64,000 nucleotides of DNA from Metallumcola ferriviriculae (GTDB lineage Bacteria; Bacillota; JADQBR01): NCBI RefSeq assembly GCF_035573695.1, contig NZ_CP121694.1, forward strand, positions 2,394,501 to 2,458,500, written 5' to 3'. The first letter of the stretch is position 1. Each line of letters opens with the position of its first letter. Positions 25,149 through 34,525 of the stretch are shown here, piece by piece. The notes under the pieces are model-generated. The model saw only the letters and a list, made by a program, of their open reading frames with translations. It was not told where the DNA came from and did no database searches. Made by a program: the position numbers and the translations under genes.

Positions 25149-26117
25149 CTAATATCTTCTTATGTTTATAAAGTCCGCTATTTTCCCCAGAGTTTTTTTG
25201 GTACCTACGTTAGGCAGCAGGGCCAACTGACCTTTGGCCTTTTCCAAATATTTGCGGGAGATGGAAAAGGCATAATCAATACCGCCGCTTTCCTTCACGA
25301 GCTCTATGGCTTCTAGCACCTCCCCCTCACCTTTATCCTGATGCGAAATTATCTTAATCAGCACATCCCGGTGTTCGCTGTTTTTCTCAGCATATATCAC
25401 CGGCAGTGTGATAATCCCCTGTCTTAAGTCACTACCCACGGGCTTACCCAGCACCCTTTCATCAGCCACCAAATCAAGGATATCATCGGTTACTTGAAAA
25501 GCCATACCGAGATAATAGCCGTACAATGTCAGCGCCCTGATAACGTGGTCCGGTGCCCCGGACACCACGCCGCCAAGCTGGCAGCTGGCAGAAATGAGCA
25601 GTGCCGTCTTTCTTTTGATGCGATAAAAATAATCCCTGATATCTTGATGCGGCTGAAAAGCAGTGGCAATCTGCTGAATTTCTCCCTGGCACATCTGTAC
25701 ACTTACCCGGGACAAAACTTGCGCCACCCGAGGATCTTGATAGTGAGAAATTAAAATCAAAGATTTCGCGAACAGATAATCCCCCGTATGGATACTTACC
25801 CGATTGCCCCACTGAGCCCTCACTGTGGGTCTTCCCCGCCGGGTTAATGAAGCATCCACCACATCATCGTGTACTAAGCTGGCCATATGAATCAGCTCTA
25901 AGGCAACGGCTAAAGGCATCAGCTCATCCAGTGAATAGTCATGGAATTTTCCAGCTAACAAAGCAAAAGCAGGCCGCAATCTTTTACCCCCTGCTTGTAA
26001 TAAATGTGCTGAAGTTTCCGCCAACATTTCATTTGGCGCTTCTACATACTTGTTTAGCTCCTTTTCCACCTGCTTTAAATCTTTCCTTATTTCCCGAAAA
26101 AGTGTATGTTCAAACAT
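25149..26117 (-). CDS. hepT: Polyprenyl (heptaprenyl-type) diphosphate synthase
   Basis: 322 residues, ATG after AAGGAGCG. The two aspartate-rich motifs of trans-prenyl synthases are DDVVD (about residue 83) and DDILD (about 210), with GGKRLRP upstream. It extends isoprenoid chains for the menaquinone side chain. Chain length cannot be read with confidence; relatives are heptaprenyl synthase component II, whose small partner HepS is not seen here. Its neighbours are quinone-using enzymes (cytochromes and Sdh), supporting a menaquinone role. Confidence 0.9.
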   Translation of the reverse strand: MFEHTLFREIRKDLKQVEKELNKYVEAPNEMLAETSAHLLQAGGKRLRPAFALLAGKFHDYSLDELMPLAVALELIHMASLVHDDVVDASLTRRGRPTVRAQWGNRVSIHTGDYLFAKSLILISHYQDPRVAQVLSRVSVQMCQGEIQQIATAFQPHQDIRDYFYRIKRKTALLISASCQLGGVVSGAPDHVIRALTLYGYYLGMAFQVTDDILDLVADERVLGKPVGSDLRQGIITLPVIYAEKNSEHRDVLIKIISHQDKGEGEVLEAIELVKESGGIDYAFSISRKYLEKAKGQLALLPNVGTKKTLGKIADFINIRRY

Positions 26118-26241
26118 TGATTTCGCTCCTTAAATGCCGCAATTCGGGTCAATATATGTATATTCGTGGCGCCCATTTAAATTCCTGCCACGCTTGTAAA
26201 AATATGCACATGCTTTATTCAAAAAGATTTTAAAAAAAATA

Positions 26242-26290
26242 CCAATAACTTGACAAAATGGTGTCAGGCACCTTTTTGTCAAGTTATTGG
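26242..26290. repeat. GGTGYCAGGCACC palindrome, downstream of sdhB
   Basis: Near-perfect 49-base palindrome, CCAATAACTTGACAAAATGG at the left and CTTTTTGTCAAGTTATTGG at the right, 18 bp after the sdhB stop. Possibly acts as the operon terminator. Confidence 0.92.
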
Positions 26291-26307
26291 CTGGTGTTTT
26301 TAAAACC

Positions 26308-27060
26308 TTACTTGTTCAAGAAGCGTTTTATACCGTGAATAGTGGTATCTTTATTCAGATCAGCAATCGAAGTGGTCAGAGGAATGTCTTTTGGGCAGAC
26401 CTGGACACAGTTCTGCGAGTTGCCGCAGTCGGTAATACCGCCTACGCCCATGATGGAGTCCAGACGCTTTTCCTTATCCATACTACCCAACCCGTGGACA
26501 TTAAACAACCGGACCTGATTCAAAGCTGCCGGCCCAATAAAGGGTGACTTGCTGCTGACATTGGGGCAGGCTTCCATACAGCAGCCGCAGGTCATACAGC
26601 GGGAAAGATGATAGGCCCAAACCCGAGTCTTTTCTGCAAAACGCGGCCCCCGGCCGAGGTCCCAGCTGCCGTCTACATTGACCCAAGCCATTACCTTACG
26701 CAAATTATCAAACATTATCTGACGGTCAATCATCAAGTCCCTGATTACCGGAAATTTGGATAAGGGTTCAAGCATTATGGGACTCTGGTCTATCTTGTCT
26801 ATCAGTGCGGAGCAGGCCTGACGCGGCTTGCCGTTGACGCGCATTGAGCAGGCGCCGCATACTTCCTCGAGACAGTTGCACTCCCATACTACCGGACTAA
26901 CCTTTTGACCATTGGCATTAACAGGATTTTTCCTTACTTCCATTAATACGGAGACTACGTTCATATTGGGCTTGTAAGGAATCTTGAATTCTTCCCAATA
27001 GGATTGGGAATTAGCATCATCCTGGCGTTTGACTTTTAAATGAATAAATTCCCTACTCAT
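26308..27060 (-). CDS. sdhB: Succinate dehydrogenase/fumarate reductase iron-sulfur subunit
   Basis: 250 residues from ATG 27058-27060 (AAGGAGG 12 bp upstream; overlaps the sdhA end by 8 bp). The N-terminal plant-type [2Fe-2S] site is CNCLEEVCGAC plus a later Cys (PRQAC). The C-terminal domain has CMTCGCCMEACP for [4Fe-4S] and CGNSQNCVQVCP for [3Fe-4S]. It carries electrons between the flavin subunit and the membrane heme subunit. Last gene of sdhCAB. Confidence 0.95.
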   Translation of the reverse strand: MSREFIHLKVKRQDDANSQSYWEEFKIPYKPNMNVVSVLMEVRKNPVNANGQKVSPVVWECNCLEEVCGACSMRVNGKPRQACSALIDKIDQSPIMLEPLSKFPVIRDLMIDRQIMFDNLRKVMAWVNVDGSWDLGRGPRFAEKTRVWAYHLSRCMTCGCCMEACPNVSSKSPFIGPAALNQVRLFNVHGLGSMDKEKRLDSIMGVGGITDCGNSQNCVQVCPKDIPLTTSIADLNKDTTIHGIKRFLNK

Positions 27061-28819
27061 CTTTCTTTGTCGCCTCCTTATCAACGTCATACTTCCGTGG
27101 ACGAGGCTTGATTAATGAAGTATCTATATCTTCATATTCAAACACCGGCCCATCAGGGCTAAACTTGGCCTTAGTGGTCTTCATCCAATTTGCATCATCG
27201 CGGTCCGGAAAATCGGGCTTAAAGTGCGCACCGCGGCTTTCATTACGGTTATAAGCACCGAGAGTAATTACCCGGGCCAACTGCATCATATTCCACAACT
27301 GCTTAGTGAACATGACACCCTGGTTGCCCCACTTGGCTGCATCTTCAATGTTAATATTCTGCCAGCGCTGCTGCAGTTTCTGAAGCTCTTCGTCGGTATC
27401 CTTCAATTTATCGTTATATCTAACTACGGTAACGTTGGTAGTCATCACGTCACCCATTTCTTCATGTAGTTTGTAGGGATTTTCCGTGCCCTTCATCTGA
27501 TAAATATTTTTGTCCCAATCCTGCTGCCGCTTCAGCTCCCGGTCAAAGACGCCGGAGTTAACGTCAAGCGTGGATTTACCCAGACCGTTGATATATTCCA
27601 CCATCGCCGGTCCGGAGACGGTACCACTGTAAAGCGCGGACAGTAAAGAGTTGGCTCCAAGACGGTTGGCACCGTGATACATATAATCGCATTCGCCCGA
27701 AGCAAATAATCCGGGAATTGCAGTTTGGTGTTTCCAGTCTACATGTATCCCGCCCATGAAATAATGAACAGATGGGAAAATCTTCATCGGTACCTTCTTG
27801 GGGTCGTCGCCATGGAACTTTTGATAGATTTCCATAATCCCGCCCAGACGTAATTCAAGGAAGTCTGGATCTTTATGAGACAAATCCAGATAAACTTGAT
27901 TTTTTCCATCCACACCAAGGCCCATTTCGTTACAAACCTTAAAGATGGCGCGAGCGGCGATATCCCTGGGGACAAGGTTACCATAGGCAGGGTACCACTC
28001 TTCTAGGAAGTACCAGGGCTTACCGTCTTTATATGTCCATACCCGGCCGCCTTCACCTCTGGCAGATTCGGACATCAGTCGATTCTTATCGTCACCTGGC
28101 ATAGCCGTGGGGTGAATCTGGACAAACTCACCATTAGCATAGTATACACCCTGCTGGTACACTGCTCCGGCAGCACTACCTGTATTAATCACCGAGTTGG
28201 TGCTTCTGCCATAAATCATTCCGGCACCGCCGGTAGCTAAAAGTACCGCATCCGCTTTGAAGGCATGGATTTCCATGGTGGACAGGTTCTGAGCAATCAT
28301 GCCGCGGCAAACTCCGTCATCATCAATAACCGCAGACAGGAACTCCCATCCTTCAAACTTTTTCACCATGCCTTTATCTTCCCACTTACGTACCTGCTCA
28401 TCACAAGCATATAAAAGCTGCTGCCCGGTGGTTGCTCCGGCAAAAGCGGTACGCGGCTTCTTAACACCGCCAAAAAAGCGCAGGTCTAACAATCCTTCAG
28501 GAGTACGACTAAACATTACTCCCATGCGGTCCATGGTATGGATCAGTCCCGGCGCCGCGTCACACATGTCCTTCACCGGCGGTTGGTTGGCCAAAAAGTC
28601 ACCACCGTACACAGTATCATCAAGATGCTCCCAAGTATTATCATCATAGCCCTTTGTATCCAGTGCAGCGTTAATACCGCCCTGGGCGCAGCAGGAATGA
28701 GATCGTTTAACCGGGCACAGGGAGAACAAATCAACTTTGACACCCTGTTCTGCAGCTTTCATGGTGGCCATTAAGCCGGACAAACCACCACCTACAACAA
28801 TAATCCTTTTCTCAGCCAT
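27053..28819 (-). CDS. sdhA: Succinate dehydrogenase/fumarate reductase flavoprotein subunit
   Basis: 588 residues. N-terminal FAD fold VVGGGLSGLMA; SHSCCAQGGIN carries the histidine that binds FAD covalently in the family; active-site blocks HPTAMPG and ARGEGGRVW; C-terminal HGANRLGANSLLSALYSG. It interconverts succinate and fumarate on the cytoplasmic side. Sequence does not decide the physiological direction; with menaquinone and an anaerobic setting, either fumarate reduction or driven succinate oxidation is possible. Confidence 0.96.
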   Translation of the reverse strand: MAEKRIIVVGGGLSGLMATMKAAEQGVKVDLFSLCPVKRSHSCCAQGGINAALDTKGYDDNTWEHLDDTVYGGDFLANQPPVKDMCDAAPGLIHTMDRMGVMFSRTPEGLLDLRFFGGVKKPRTAFAGATTGQQLLYACDEQVRKWEDKGMVKKFEGWEFLSAVIDDDGVCRGMIAQNLSTMEIHAFKADAVLLATGGAGMIYGRSTNSVINTGSAAGAVYQQGVYYANGEFVQIHPTAMPGDDKNRLMSESARGEGGRVWTYKDGKPWYFLEEWYPAYGNLVPRDIAARAIFKVCNEMGLGVDGKNQVYLDLSHKDPDFLELRLGGIMEIYQKFHGDDPKKVPMKIFPSVHYFMGGIHVDWKHQTAIPGLFASGECDYMYHGANRLGANSLLSALYSGTVSGPAMVEYINGLGKSTLDVNSGVFDRELKRQQDWDKNIYQMKGTENPYKLHEEMGDVMTTNVTVVRYNDKLKDTDEELQKLQQRWQNINIEDAAKWGNQGVMFTKQLWNMMQLARVITLGAYNRNESRGAHFKPDFPDRDDANWMKTTKAKFSPDGPVFEYEDIDTSLIKPRPRKYDVDKEATKKDE

Positions 28820-28836
28820 TTATCCTGGTCCCTCCT

Positions 28837-29457
28837 TTATGCAACAAATGCAAACAAAGCTTGTAATCCCATCACAGTAAGCACCACGAAAATAAACGCG
28901 GAAACATAGGCACTGATGCGCTGAGCTTTGGGTCCGATGGTGATGCCCCAACTAACCAGAAATGCCCATAATCCATTGGCAAAGTGATAAGTTGCCGCGG
29001 TCAAACCAATTACGTAAAAAGCAAACATTAGCGGATTAGCCAAGTGCTGGGTCATTACCGCAAAGGTGACTTCGTGACCGGTTAAAAATGCGGATATTCT
29101 TAATACCCACAAATGGTAAACCACAAAAACCAGTGTGATCAGCGCGCTGATTCTCTGGAGATAAAATGCCCAGTTGCGATAATAAGTGTACTTCAATATA
29201 TTATTCTTTGCCACGTAGACAATATATAATCCATATAACGCGTGAAATAAGATCGGTAATAAGATAAGGAATAGCTCAATGTACAGTACGTAACTAAGAC
29301 TTTGTAAAAATTCCACCTTGGAGTTAAATGCTTCAGCTCCCTGGGTTGCAAATGAGTTGGTGTAAAGGTGTTCCAGCAGGAAAAGCCCGATGGGAATCAC
29401 ACCAAACAATGAGTGCAGTTTACGGACAAGAAAATGGTTTTTCTCCAAAACGCTCAT
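28837..29457 (-). CDS. sdhC: Succinate dehydrogenase cytochrome b558 subunit
   Basis: 206 residues, five membrane helices. Histidines at 15, 30, 72, 115 and 158 fall where the B. subtilis b558 subunit has its heme and quinone-site histidines, so a diheme anchor is likely. It transfers electrons between the FeS subunit and menaquinone. First gene of sdhCAB, 17 bp before sdhA. Confidence 0.94.
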   Translation of the reverse strand: MSVLEKNHFLVRKLHSLFGVIPIGLFLLEHLYTNSFATQGAEAFNSKVEFLQSLSYVLYIELFLILLPILFHALYGLYIVYVAKNNILKYTYYRNWAFYLQRISALITLVFVVYHLWVLRISAFLTGHEVTFAVMTQHLANPLMFAFYVIGLTAATYHFANGLWAFLVSWGITIGPKAQRISAYVSAFIFVVLTVMGLQALFAFVA

Positions 29458-29605
29458 ATCTTAACCCCTTTCTGTAAGCAAAATCGGTGTCCAAGTTCTT
29501 ACGGCTGCTTCAATGCTGACGGTGACTTGACCAAAACCCCTGTTCTAGCCGCTGCCATGATTAAACCTTAATGCTTTACCTCCCTCCTCTGGCAATAAAA
29601 ATTCT
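29458..29605 (-). other. sdh leader with a possible 19-codon reading frame
   Basis: Upstream of sdhC on the minus strand, GGAGGGAGGT is followed 19 bases later by an ATG opening a 19-codon frame (29499-29558). AAGG lies 7 bases before this ATG. It may be a leader peptide or chance. Confidence 0.3.
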
Positions 29606-29807
29606 ACCGCATGAAACTGCCTGCGGTAAAGAACAAAAGCATTTCATGCCTTCGGCCTTAAAAGGTAATGCTTTTGTTCTTACCCAGGGAACCCCTGGTT
29701 CCCTAGGTCGCTTCGCTGTGACCCTCCTGCATTTAACATAAGGGGGCATGCCCCCTTAACAACCCCCATGTATAGGAAATTATCCACAACCCATAATTTC
29801 CTATACA
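29606..29807 (-). repeat. Modular string-of-hairpins repeat, copy B (inverted)
   Basis: Reverse complement of copy A (8117-8415). Read on the minus strand, 29807 to about 29701 matches the first 107 bases of copy A. A short variant module follows (AGGGAACC / GGTTCCCT), then the AAAAGCATT...AATGCTTTT hairpin, extended here to a 15-bp stem, and a terminal ACCGCA / TGCGGT hairpin (29606-29627) not in copy A. It lies between sdhC and a possible RNA gene. Confidence 0.9.
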
Positions 29808-30067
29808 TAAATAAACAAAATAATTCTACAACTTATGATGCAATTTACATGCCAGACCTCAAAAGTCATTTGCCGCAGGACCCATGCCCCGCCAACACCT
29901 TTTTCAGAAAACAAGCCAACACCGCACAAGCCCTCTATTCAAGGACTTATGCATCTGTTACCTGCCGATAAGTTTATCCTTTTCCGCAAGATAGAAAAAT
30001 ACCCATTTAATCTTAGCGGCTTACCCCTGCAGCATAATTCTACATTTTAGAAGCTCGTTAAATGACT
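29808..30067 (+). ncRNA. Possible structured RNA or decayed gene (unidentified)
   Basis: 260 bases with no convincing protein gene, lying before a plus-strand terminator at 30068-30115 that no recognised plus-strand gene explains. AGTCATTT (29862-29869) pairs with AAATGACT (30059-30066) and GCAGG with CCTGC inside it, which could close a 200-base fold. A TTCTACA motif recurs near both ends (29823 and 30041). It does not match 6S, tmRNA, RNase P or SRP RNA by eye. Low confidence. Confidence 0.3.
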
Positions 30068-30115
30068 AGGAGGCCGCGTAAACTACTGCCACAAACAGCA
30101 TTCGGCCTCCTTTTT
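30068..30115 (+). terminator. Plus-strand terminator with no assigned gene
   Basis: AGGAGGCCG pairs with CGGCCTCCT, followed by TTTTT on the plus strand. The flanking genes sdhC and phoU are both on the minus strand. Confidence 0.75.
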
Positions 30116-30207
30116 CCGTGTTGCAGTCTTTCTTTTAAAAATTATAACATTTCTAAATACTATAATCAATAACAGTTCTATCTACTGCTAAATTACCATT
30201 TTTAAAT

Positions 30208-30870
30208 TTAATCGTTTAAATCTTGTCTTTTGCCGGTAACCATGTAGATCACCCTTTCACCAATGTTGGTGGCATGGTCGGCTATTCGTTCCAGATAACG
30301 GCTGACAAAAGTCAGATGCGTAGCCTGATGAATGGTTTTCGGATCTTCCATCATATAGGTCAACAGTTCCCGCAGCACTTGAGAGTGCAGGCTGTCTACC
30401 TCATCGTCAGCTGCCGCCAATGACTCTGCCAATTGTACATCTTCATTGACGTAACTGTCAAGACTGTCCTTCACCATCTTTTGCGTCAATTTGGCCATTC
30501 GCGGAATGTCTATCAACGGCTTAATCAGAGGTTCTTTACTAATCTTGATTGTCGACTTGGCTATATCCGAAGCATAATCTGCCATCCGCTCCAAATCGGT
30601 GATAATTTTAAAGGCCACACTGATTTTTCGCAAATCCTTGGCCATGGGCTGCTGAGTGGCAATCAACTTGACGCAGCGGTCTTCGATTTCCAGTTCCATA
30701 TCATCAATTGCCTCATCACCCGCTCTTACCTGCAGGGCCAATTGGGCATCTTGATTTTTCAGAGAGGTTACGGCCCTGTCAATGGCCTCCTCCACCATAC
30801 TGCCCATTCTTAATATTTCCTGCTGTAGTCCCTTCAACTCACCGTGAAAAGTTCTAATATCATCGCTCAC
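30208..30870 (-). CDS. phoU: Phosphate transport system regulator PhoU
   Basis: 220 residues, GTG start 6 bp after GGGAGGG. Two PhoU three-helix repeats with the metal-binding-type motifs DLERMADYASDIA and YLERIADHATNIGE. It links PstSCAB activity to the PhoR kinase and limits phosphate uptake. Last gene of the pst operon. Confidence 0.96.
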   Translation of the reverse strand: MSDDIRTFHGELKGLQQEILRMGSMVEEAIDRAVTSLKNQDAQLALQVRAGDEAIDDMELEIEDRCVKLIATQQPMAKDLRKISVAFKIITDLERMADYASDIAKSTIKISKEPLIKPLIDIPRMAKLTQKMVKDSLDSYVNEDVQLAESLAAADDEVDSLHSQVLRELLTYMMEDPKTIHQATHLTFVSRYLERIADHATNIGERVIYMVTGKRQDLND

Positions 30871-30894
30871 CTTTAACCCTCCCGCAATTACTTT

Positions 30895-31656
30895 TTAACC
30901 AAAGCGTCCGGTAATGTAATCTTCGGTACGCTGATCAGTTGGATTGGTAAACATCGTATCGGTGTTGTTAAATTCTATCACTTCACCATTAAGAAAAAAA
31001 GCGGTTTTGTCACTAATTCGTGCTGCCTGCTGCATATTATGAGTTACTATAACTATAGTATACCTTTCTTTTAAATCCTGCACCAATTCTTCAATTTTCA
31101 TAGTGGATACCGGGTCCAATGCCGAGGTAGGTTCGTCCATCAGCAACACCTCAGGTCCAACTGCCAAAAGCCGAGCGATAGATAATCGCTGCTGCTGTCC
31201 GCCGGATAATCCCAGCGCAGCTCTCTGCAGCCGGTCCTTCACTTCCTCCCACAGAGCAGCCTGTCTGAGACTTTTTTCTACAAGTTGGTCAATCTTTTTC
31301 CTGTCCCTCATCCCGTGAATACGCGGTCCATAGGCCACATTATCATAAATAGACTTCGGAAAGGGGTTGGGCTTTTGGAACACCATACCTACCCGTTTAC
31401 GCAGATTAACTACATCCACCTTGGCGCTATAAATGTCATCGCCGTCAATATAGACTGTTCCTTCCACACGAGTATTAATGATTAATTCATTCATTCGATT
31501 CAGAACTCGCAGAAAAGTTGATTTACCGCAACCCGATGGGCCGATCAAGGCGGTAATTTCTTTTTCCTTTATGGATAGATTGATATCTTGTAGTGCCTGA
31601 ATGTCTCCGTAGTACATGGAAAGGTGCTTCGTAAATATTTTTTCCGCTTTATTCAA
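30895..31656 (-). CDS. pstB: Phosphate ABC transporter ATP-binding protein
   Basis: 253 residues from TTG 31654-31656 after GAGGTGA. Walker [10 protein letters not shown], PstB-specific [11 protein letters not shown], signature [16 protein letters not shown], Walker [14 protein letters not shown], and switch VTHNMQQA are complete. It powers phosphate import through PstA/PstC. 17 bp after pstA. Confidence 0.97.
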   Translation of the reverse strand: MNKAEKIFTKHLSMYYGDIQALQDINLSIKEKEITALIGPSGCGKSTFLRVLNRMNELIINTRVEGTVYIDGDDIYSAKVDVVNLRKRVGMVFQKPNPFPKSIYDNVAYGPRIHGMRDRKKIDQLVEKSLRQAALWEEVKDRLQRAALGLSGGQQQRLSIARLLAVGPEVLLMDEPTSALDPVSTMKIEELVQDLKERYTIVIVTHNMQQAARISDKTAFFLNGEVIEFNNTDTMFTNPTDQRTEDYITGRFG

Positions 31657-31673
31657 ATATATCACCTCTTAAC

Positions 31674-32528
31674 CTATCGCACCGCTTTACGGCGGTAGTA
31701 TGATCGAAGCATAACAGCAATCATGTTCATTGAGAATACTAATGCAATTAGAACCAGCGCAGTACCATAAGCCAACGGTCTAACCTGCTGGACTGATTGG
31801 TGCTGAGTAGCCATAATATATAGGTGATAAGGGAGAGCCATAAACTGACTAAACCAAGAGTTAGGTAAAAATGGTAAATAGAACGCAACACCGGTAAAAA
31901 GTATTGGTGCCGTTTCTCCGGCAGCCCTGGCCAATCCTAAGATAACCCCAGTCAAAATACCGGGCACTGCTGCCGGCAGCACATTAGTCTTAATTGCCTG
32001 CCAACGTGTCGCACCCAAAGCCAGCGCACCTTCGCGGTAAGAATTGGGCACTGTTTTTAAAGCCTCCTCACTGGCAGTAATAATAACCGGCAGGGTCAAA
32101 AGCCCCAATGTCATTCCCGCGGCCAAGAGGGACGCTCCGAAGCCGAACAGACGGACAAAAAGAGCCACGCCAAACAAACCAAAAACGACGGACGGGACTC
32201 CTGCCAAATTACGAATGGACAAACGAATGAGCCGGGTTATTTTCGTTTTCTTGGCATATTCATTTAAATATATGGCCGCAAATATCCCCAAAGGAACCGC
32301 CAGAACAGCAGTAATCACCGTCACAAAAAAAGTACCGATAATTGCCGGCAGGATGCCGCCTTCAGTCATACCATTTTTTGGAGGCTGGGTAAGGAATTCC
32401 CAGGAAATGGAGCCTGCCCCCTTGATAATTATGTCTCCTAGAATAATTACCAAAATAGCTAGCACTACCACAGCTGCCGTTCTCAACAGGGCAAATCCCA
32501 TCTTTTCGTGTCTCTGCTTATCTGTCAT
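31674..32528 (-). CDS. pstA: Phosphate ABC transporter permease PstA
   Basis: 284 residues, ATG after AGGAGGTGG. Six membrane helices and the permease loop EGALALGATRWQAIKTNVLP. It forms the phosphate channel with PstC. Its start overlaps the pstC stop by 4 bp (ATGA), indicating coupled translation. Confidence 0.96.
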   Translation of the reverse strand: MTDKQRHEKMGFALLRTAAVVVLAILVIILGDIIIKGAGSISWEFLTQPPKNGMTEGGILPAIIGTFFVTVITAVLAVPLGIFAAIYLNEYAKKTKITRLIRLSIRNLAGVPSVVFGLFGVALFVRLFGFGASLLAAGMTLGLLTLPVIITASEEALKTVPNSYREGALALGATRWQAIKTNVLPAAVPGILTGVILGLARAAGETAPILFTGVAFYLPFLPNSWFSQFMALPYHLYIMATQHQSVQQVRPLAYGTALVLIALVFSMNMIAVMLRSYYRRKAVR

Positions 32529-33403
32529 CGTTCCACCTCCTGATACCGTTCCAATATCAAATCAGAAGCCAGATTAATCAAGAAAGTCATGATAAACAAT
32601 ACTAGTCCCACGGCAAAGAGCACAAAATAATGGGTAGTATTATGGGGAACTTCACCCAATTCGATGGCGATGGTGGCAGTCATGGTACGTACAGAACTAA
32701 GGATAGAATCCGGCATGGCCGGAGCATTGCCGGTAGCCATCAGCACTGTCATGGTTTCACCGATAGCCCTGCCCATGCCCAGCATGATGGCAGCAATAAT
32801 CCCAGATAAGGCAGCCGGCAGAACCACTCTGATTAAGGTTTCCCAGCGGCTGGCACCCAAAGCCAAGGATGCCTGACGGTAATCATCGGGAACTGCAGTG
32901 ATGGCATCCTCTGCTAGTGAGGTAATGGTGGGCAAAGCCATGACGCCCAAAAGAATAGAGCCGTTTACCGCATTTAGCCCATTAGATAAGTGAAATATCC
33001 TGGCAATGATGGGCCCCAATACCACGATGCCAAAAAAACCCACCACCACCGAGGGAATCCCCGCAAGTATCTCCACCACCGGTTTGATAATTTCCCTTTC
33101 CTTGGGCGTTGCTATTTCGGCAATGTATAAGGCAGTGAGCACTCCCAGCGGCACCGCAAACAGCATCGAACCCACTGTCACAACCACGGTGCTCACCAAT
33201 AGAGGGACGATGCCAAAGGAATCATTTTCAAACCCGGCCGGGTTCCACTGCAACCCGGTAAAAAATTCAGTGAGACTGATCTTTAAAAATGCCGGATAAC
33301 TGTTAAATACCAATAGCAGTAATATGCCCAGCAGTACGGCAATTACCGTAAAAGCGTTGGCAAAGAAGAAATATTCGTAGAGGGTCTCCTTCCGATTATG
33401 CAT
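32525..33403 (-). CDS. pstC: Phosphate ABC transporter permease PstC
   Basis: 292 residues from ATG 33401-33403, with AAGGAGG 5 bp upstream; a frame extending 48 bp further has no ribosome site. Six membrane helices and the loop QASLALGASRWETLIRVVLP. Partner of PstA. Confidence 0.95.
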   Translation of the reverse strand: MHNRKETLYEYFFFANAFTVIAVLLGILLLLVFNSYPAFLKISLTEFFTGLQWNPAGFENDSFGIVPLLVSTVVVTVGSMLFAVPLGVLTALYIAEIATPKEREIIKPVVEILAGIPSVVVGFFGIVVLGPIIARIFHLSNGLNAVNGSILLGVMALPTITSLAEDAITAVPDDYRQASLALGASRWETLIRVVLPAALSGIIAAIMLGMGRAIGETMTVLMATGNAPAMPDSILSSVRTMTATIAIELGEVPHNTTHYFVLFAVGLVLFIMTFLINLASDLILERYQEVER

Positions 33404-33439
33404 GTCAACCTCCTTAACACAACAAATAAAAACGAGCGT

Positions 33440-33476
33440 AAGGGGTACCAAATGGTTTAGCCCATTTCGTCCCCTT
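33440..33476 (-). other. Hairpin between pstS and pstC
   Basis: AAGGGG pairs with CCCCTT around an inner AAATGG / CCATTT stem, 30 bp after the pstS stop. No T-run follows. Probably an attenuator or mRNA-stability element that lets PstS be made in excess. Confidence 0.65.
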
Positions 33477-33505
33477 AAATTAACTATTTAATTTAACTGT
33501 TTTAT

Positions 33506-34417
33506 TTAGTCGCCCAGGTTGGCATTATTCTGCTGCTGCAGATTTTGCGGAACCGGGAAAAAACCTTCCTTGGTGGCGATATTTTGACCGGTTTCGCTAA
33601 GCTCAAACTTAATAAAGTTTAACAAGGAGCCTTCGGGCTTACCGTTTGTATATTGATACAGCGGGCGCGCTACCGGGTAGTTACCGTTTAATACCTCTTC
33701 ACGGTTGAGCGGACTTATATAAGGAGAATTTTCGTCTTTCGCCACTTTCAGTACCTTGAGACCGCCAACCTGATTGCCATTTTCATCAACCACATAACCA
33801 ATACCAACATAACCTATTCCAGCCGTGTCTGCCTTAACCCCCTCCACAATCTGGGCATTACCGTTCATGCGCTTCATATCCGCACTGTAATCACCCTGTA
33901 ACACATGTTCACGAAAGAAGACGAATGTTCCGGAATTATTCTGCCTGCCATAGAGAGATATGGCCTGGTCATTTCCGCCAACTTCCTGCCAGTTGGTTAT
34001 TTCACCGCGATAAATGGCACCTATTTGGTCCATTGTCAGCTGTTCCACAGGGTTATCAGCGTTGACAATTACCGAAACCCCATCCATAGCAACTACAAAT
34101 TCCATCGGATTTACGTTATTATCTTGCGCCTGGGAGATTTCTTTATCCTCCATGGGCCGGGATGCGTTAGCCATATCAATCTCACCATTGATTAATGATG
34201 CTATACCAGTCCCGGACCCGCCGCCGGTAACCGCAATCTTGGCTTGGTTATTTTCCATAAATTTTTCGCTTAATTTTTGTACCAAACTCAGTTCTGTATC
34301 CGAACCTCTTACCTGCAGCACAGCATTACTGCCACCGCCGCCTCCTTTGGCGCAGCCTGCAAAAACTAACGCAGCAAACATCAGTACAAATACAATTCCA
34401 AAACTTGTCCGTCTCAT
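33506..34417 (-). CDS. pstS: Phosphate-binding lipoprotein PstS
   Basis: 303 residues. Lipoprotein signal with lipobox VFAGC (about residue 21) and a Gly-rich linker. Phosphate-site blocks are VRGSDTELSL, TGGGSGTGIASLINGEIDMANASR and GRQNNSGTFVFF. It captures phosphate outside the membrane and passes it to PstCA. It is preceded by a Pho box and -10 at 34461-34514. Confidence 0.96.
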   Translation of the reverse strand: MRRTSFGIVFVLMFAALVFAGCAKGGGGGSNAVLQVRGSDTELSLVQKLSEKFMENNQAKIAVTGGGSGTGIASLINGEIDMANASRPMEDKEISQAQDNNVNPMEFVVAMDGVSVIVNADNPVEQLTMDQIGAIYRGEITNWQEVGGNDQAISLYGRQNNSGTFVFFREHVLQGDYSADMKRMNGNAQIVEGVKADTAGIGYVGIGYVVDENGNQVGGLKVLKVAKDENSPYISPLNREEVLNGNYPVARPLYQYTNGKPEGSLLNFIKFELSETGQNIATKEGFFPVPQNLQQQNNANLGD

Positions 34418-34460
34418 TCTGATTCCCCTTTCCGAATATTTATCTGTGTTCTACAGTGCA

Positions 34461-34514
34461 ATTATAGTATTTGTGTATTAAGTTATCTTTAGGCAAATAT
34501 TAAGTAATTGTTAA
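34461..34514 (-). promoter_or_regulatory. Pho box and -10 of the pst operon
   Basis: On the minus strand four consecutive 11-bp units start TTAACA, TTAATA, CTAAAG and TTAATA (34514 down to 34471), the TT(A/T)ACA-with-5-bp-spacer arrangement bound by PhoP in Firmicutes. A consensus TATAAT follows at 34461-34466, so PhoP would sit over the -35 region and activate. Confidence 0.85.
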
Positions 34515-34525
34515 GAAATTAAAAA

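Noticed and set aside
29835-30050. 71-codon plus-strand frame before the terminator at 30068
   Set aside because: No ribosome site, composition unlike neighbouring proteins, and no recognisable domain. An RNA or decayed gene is at least as likely.
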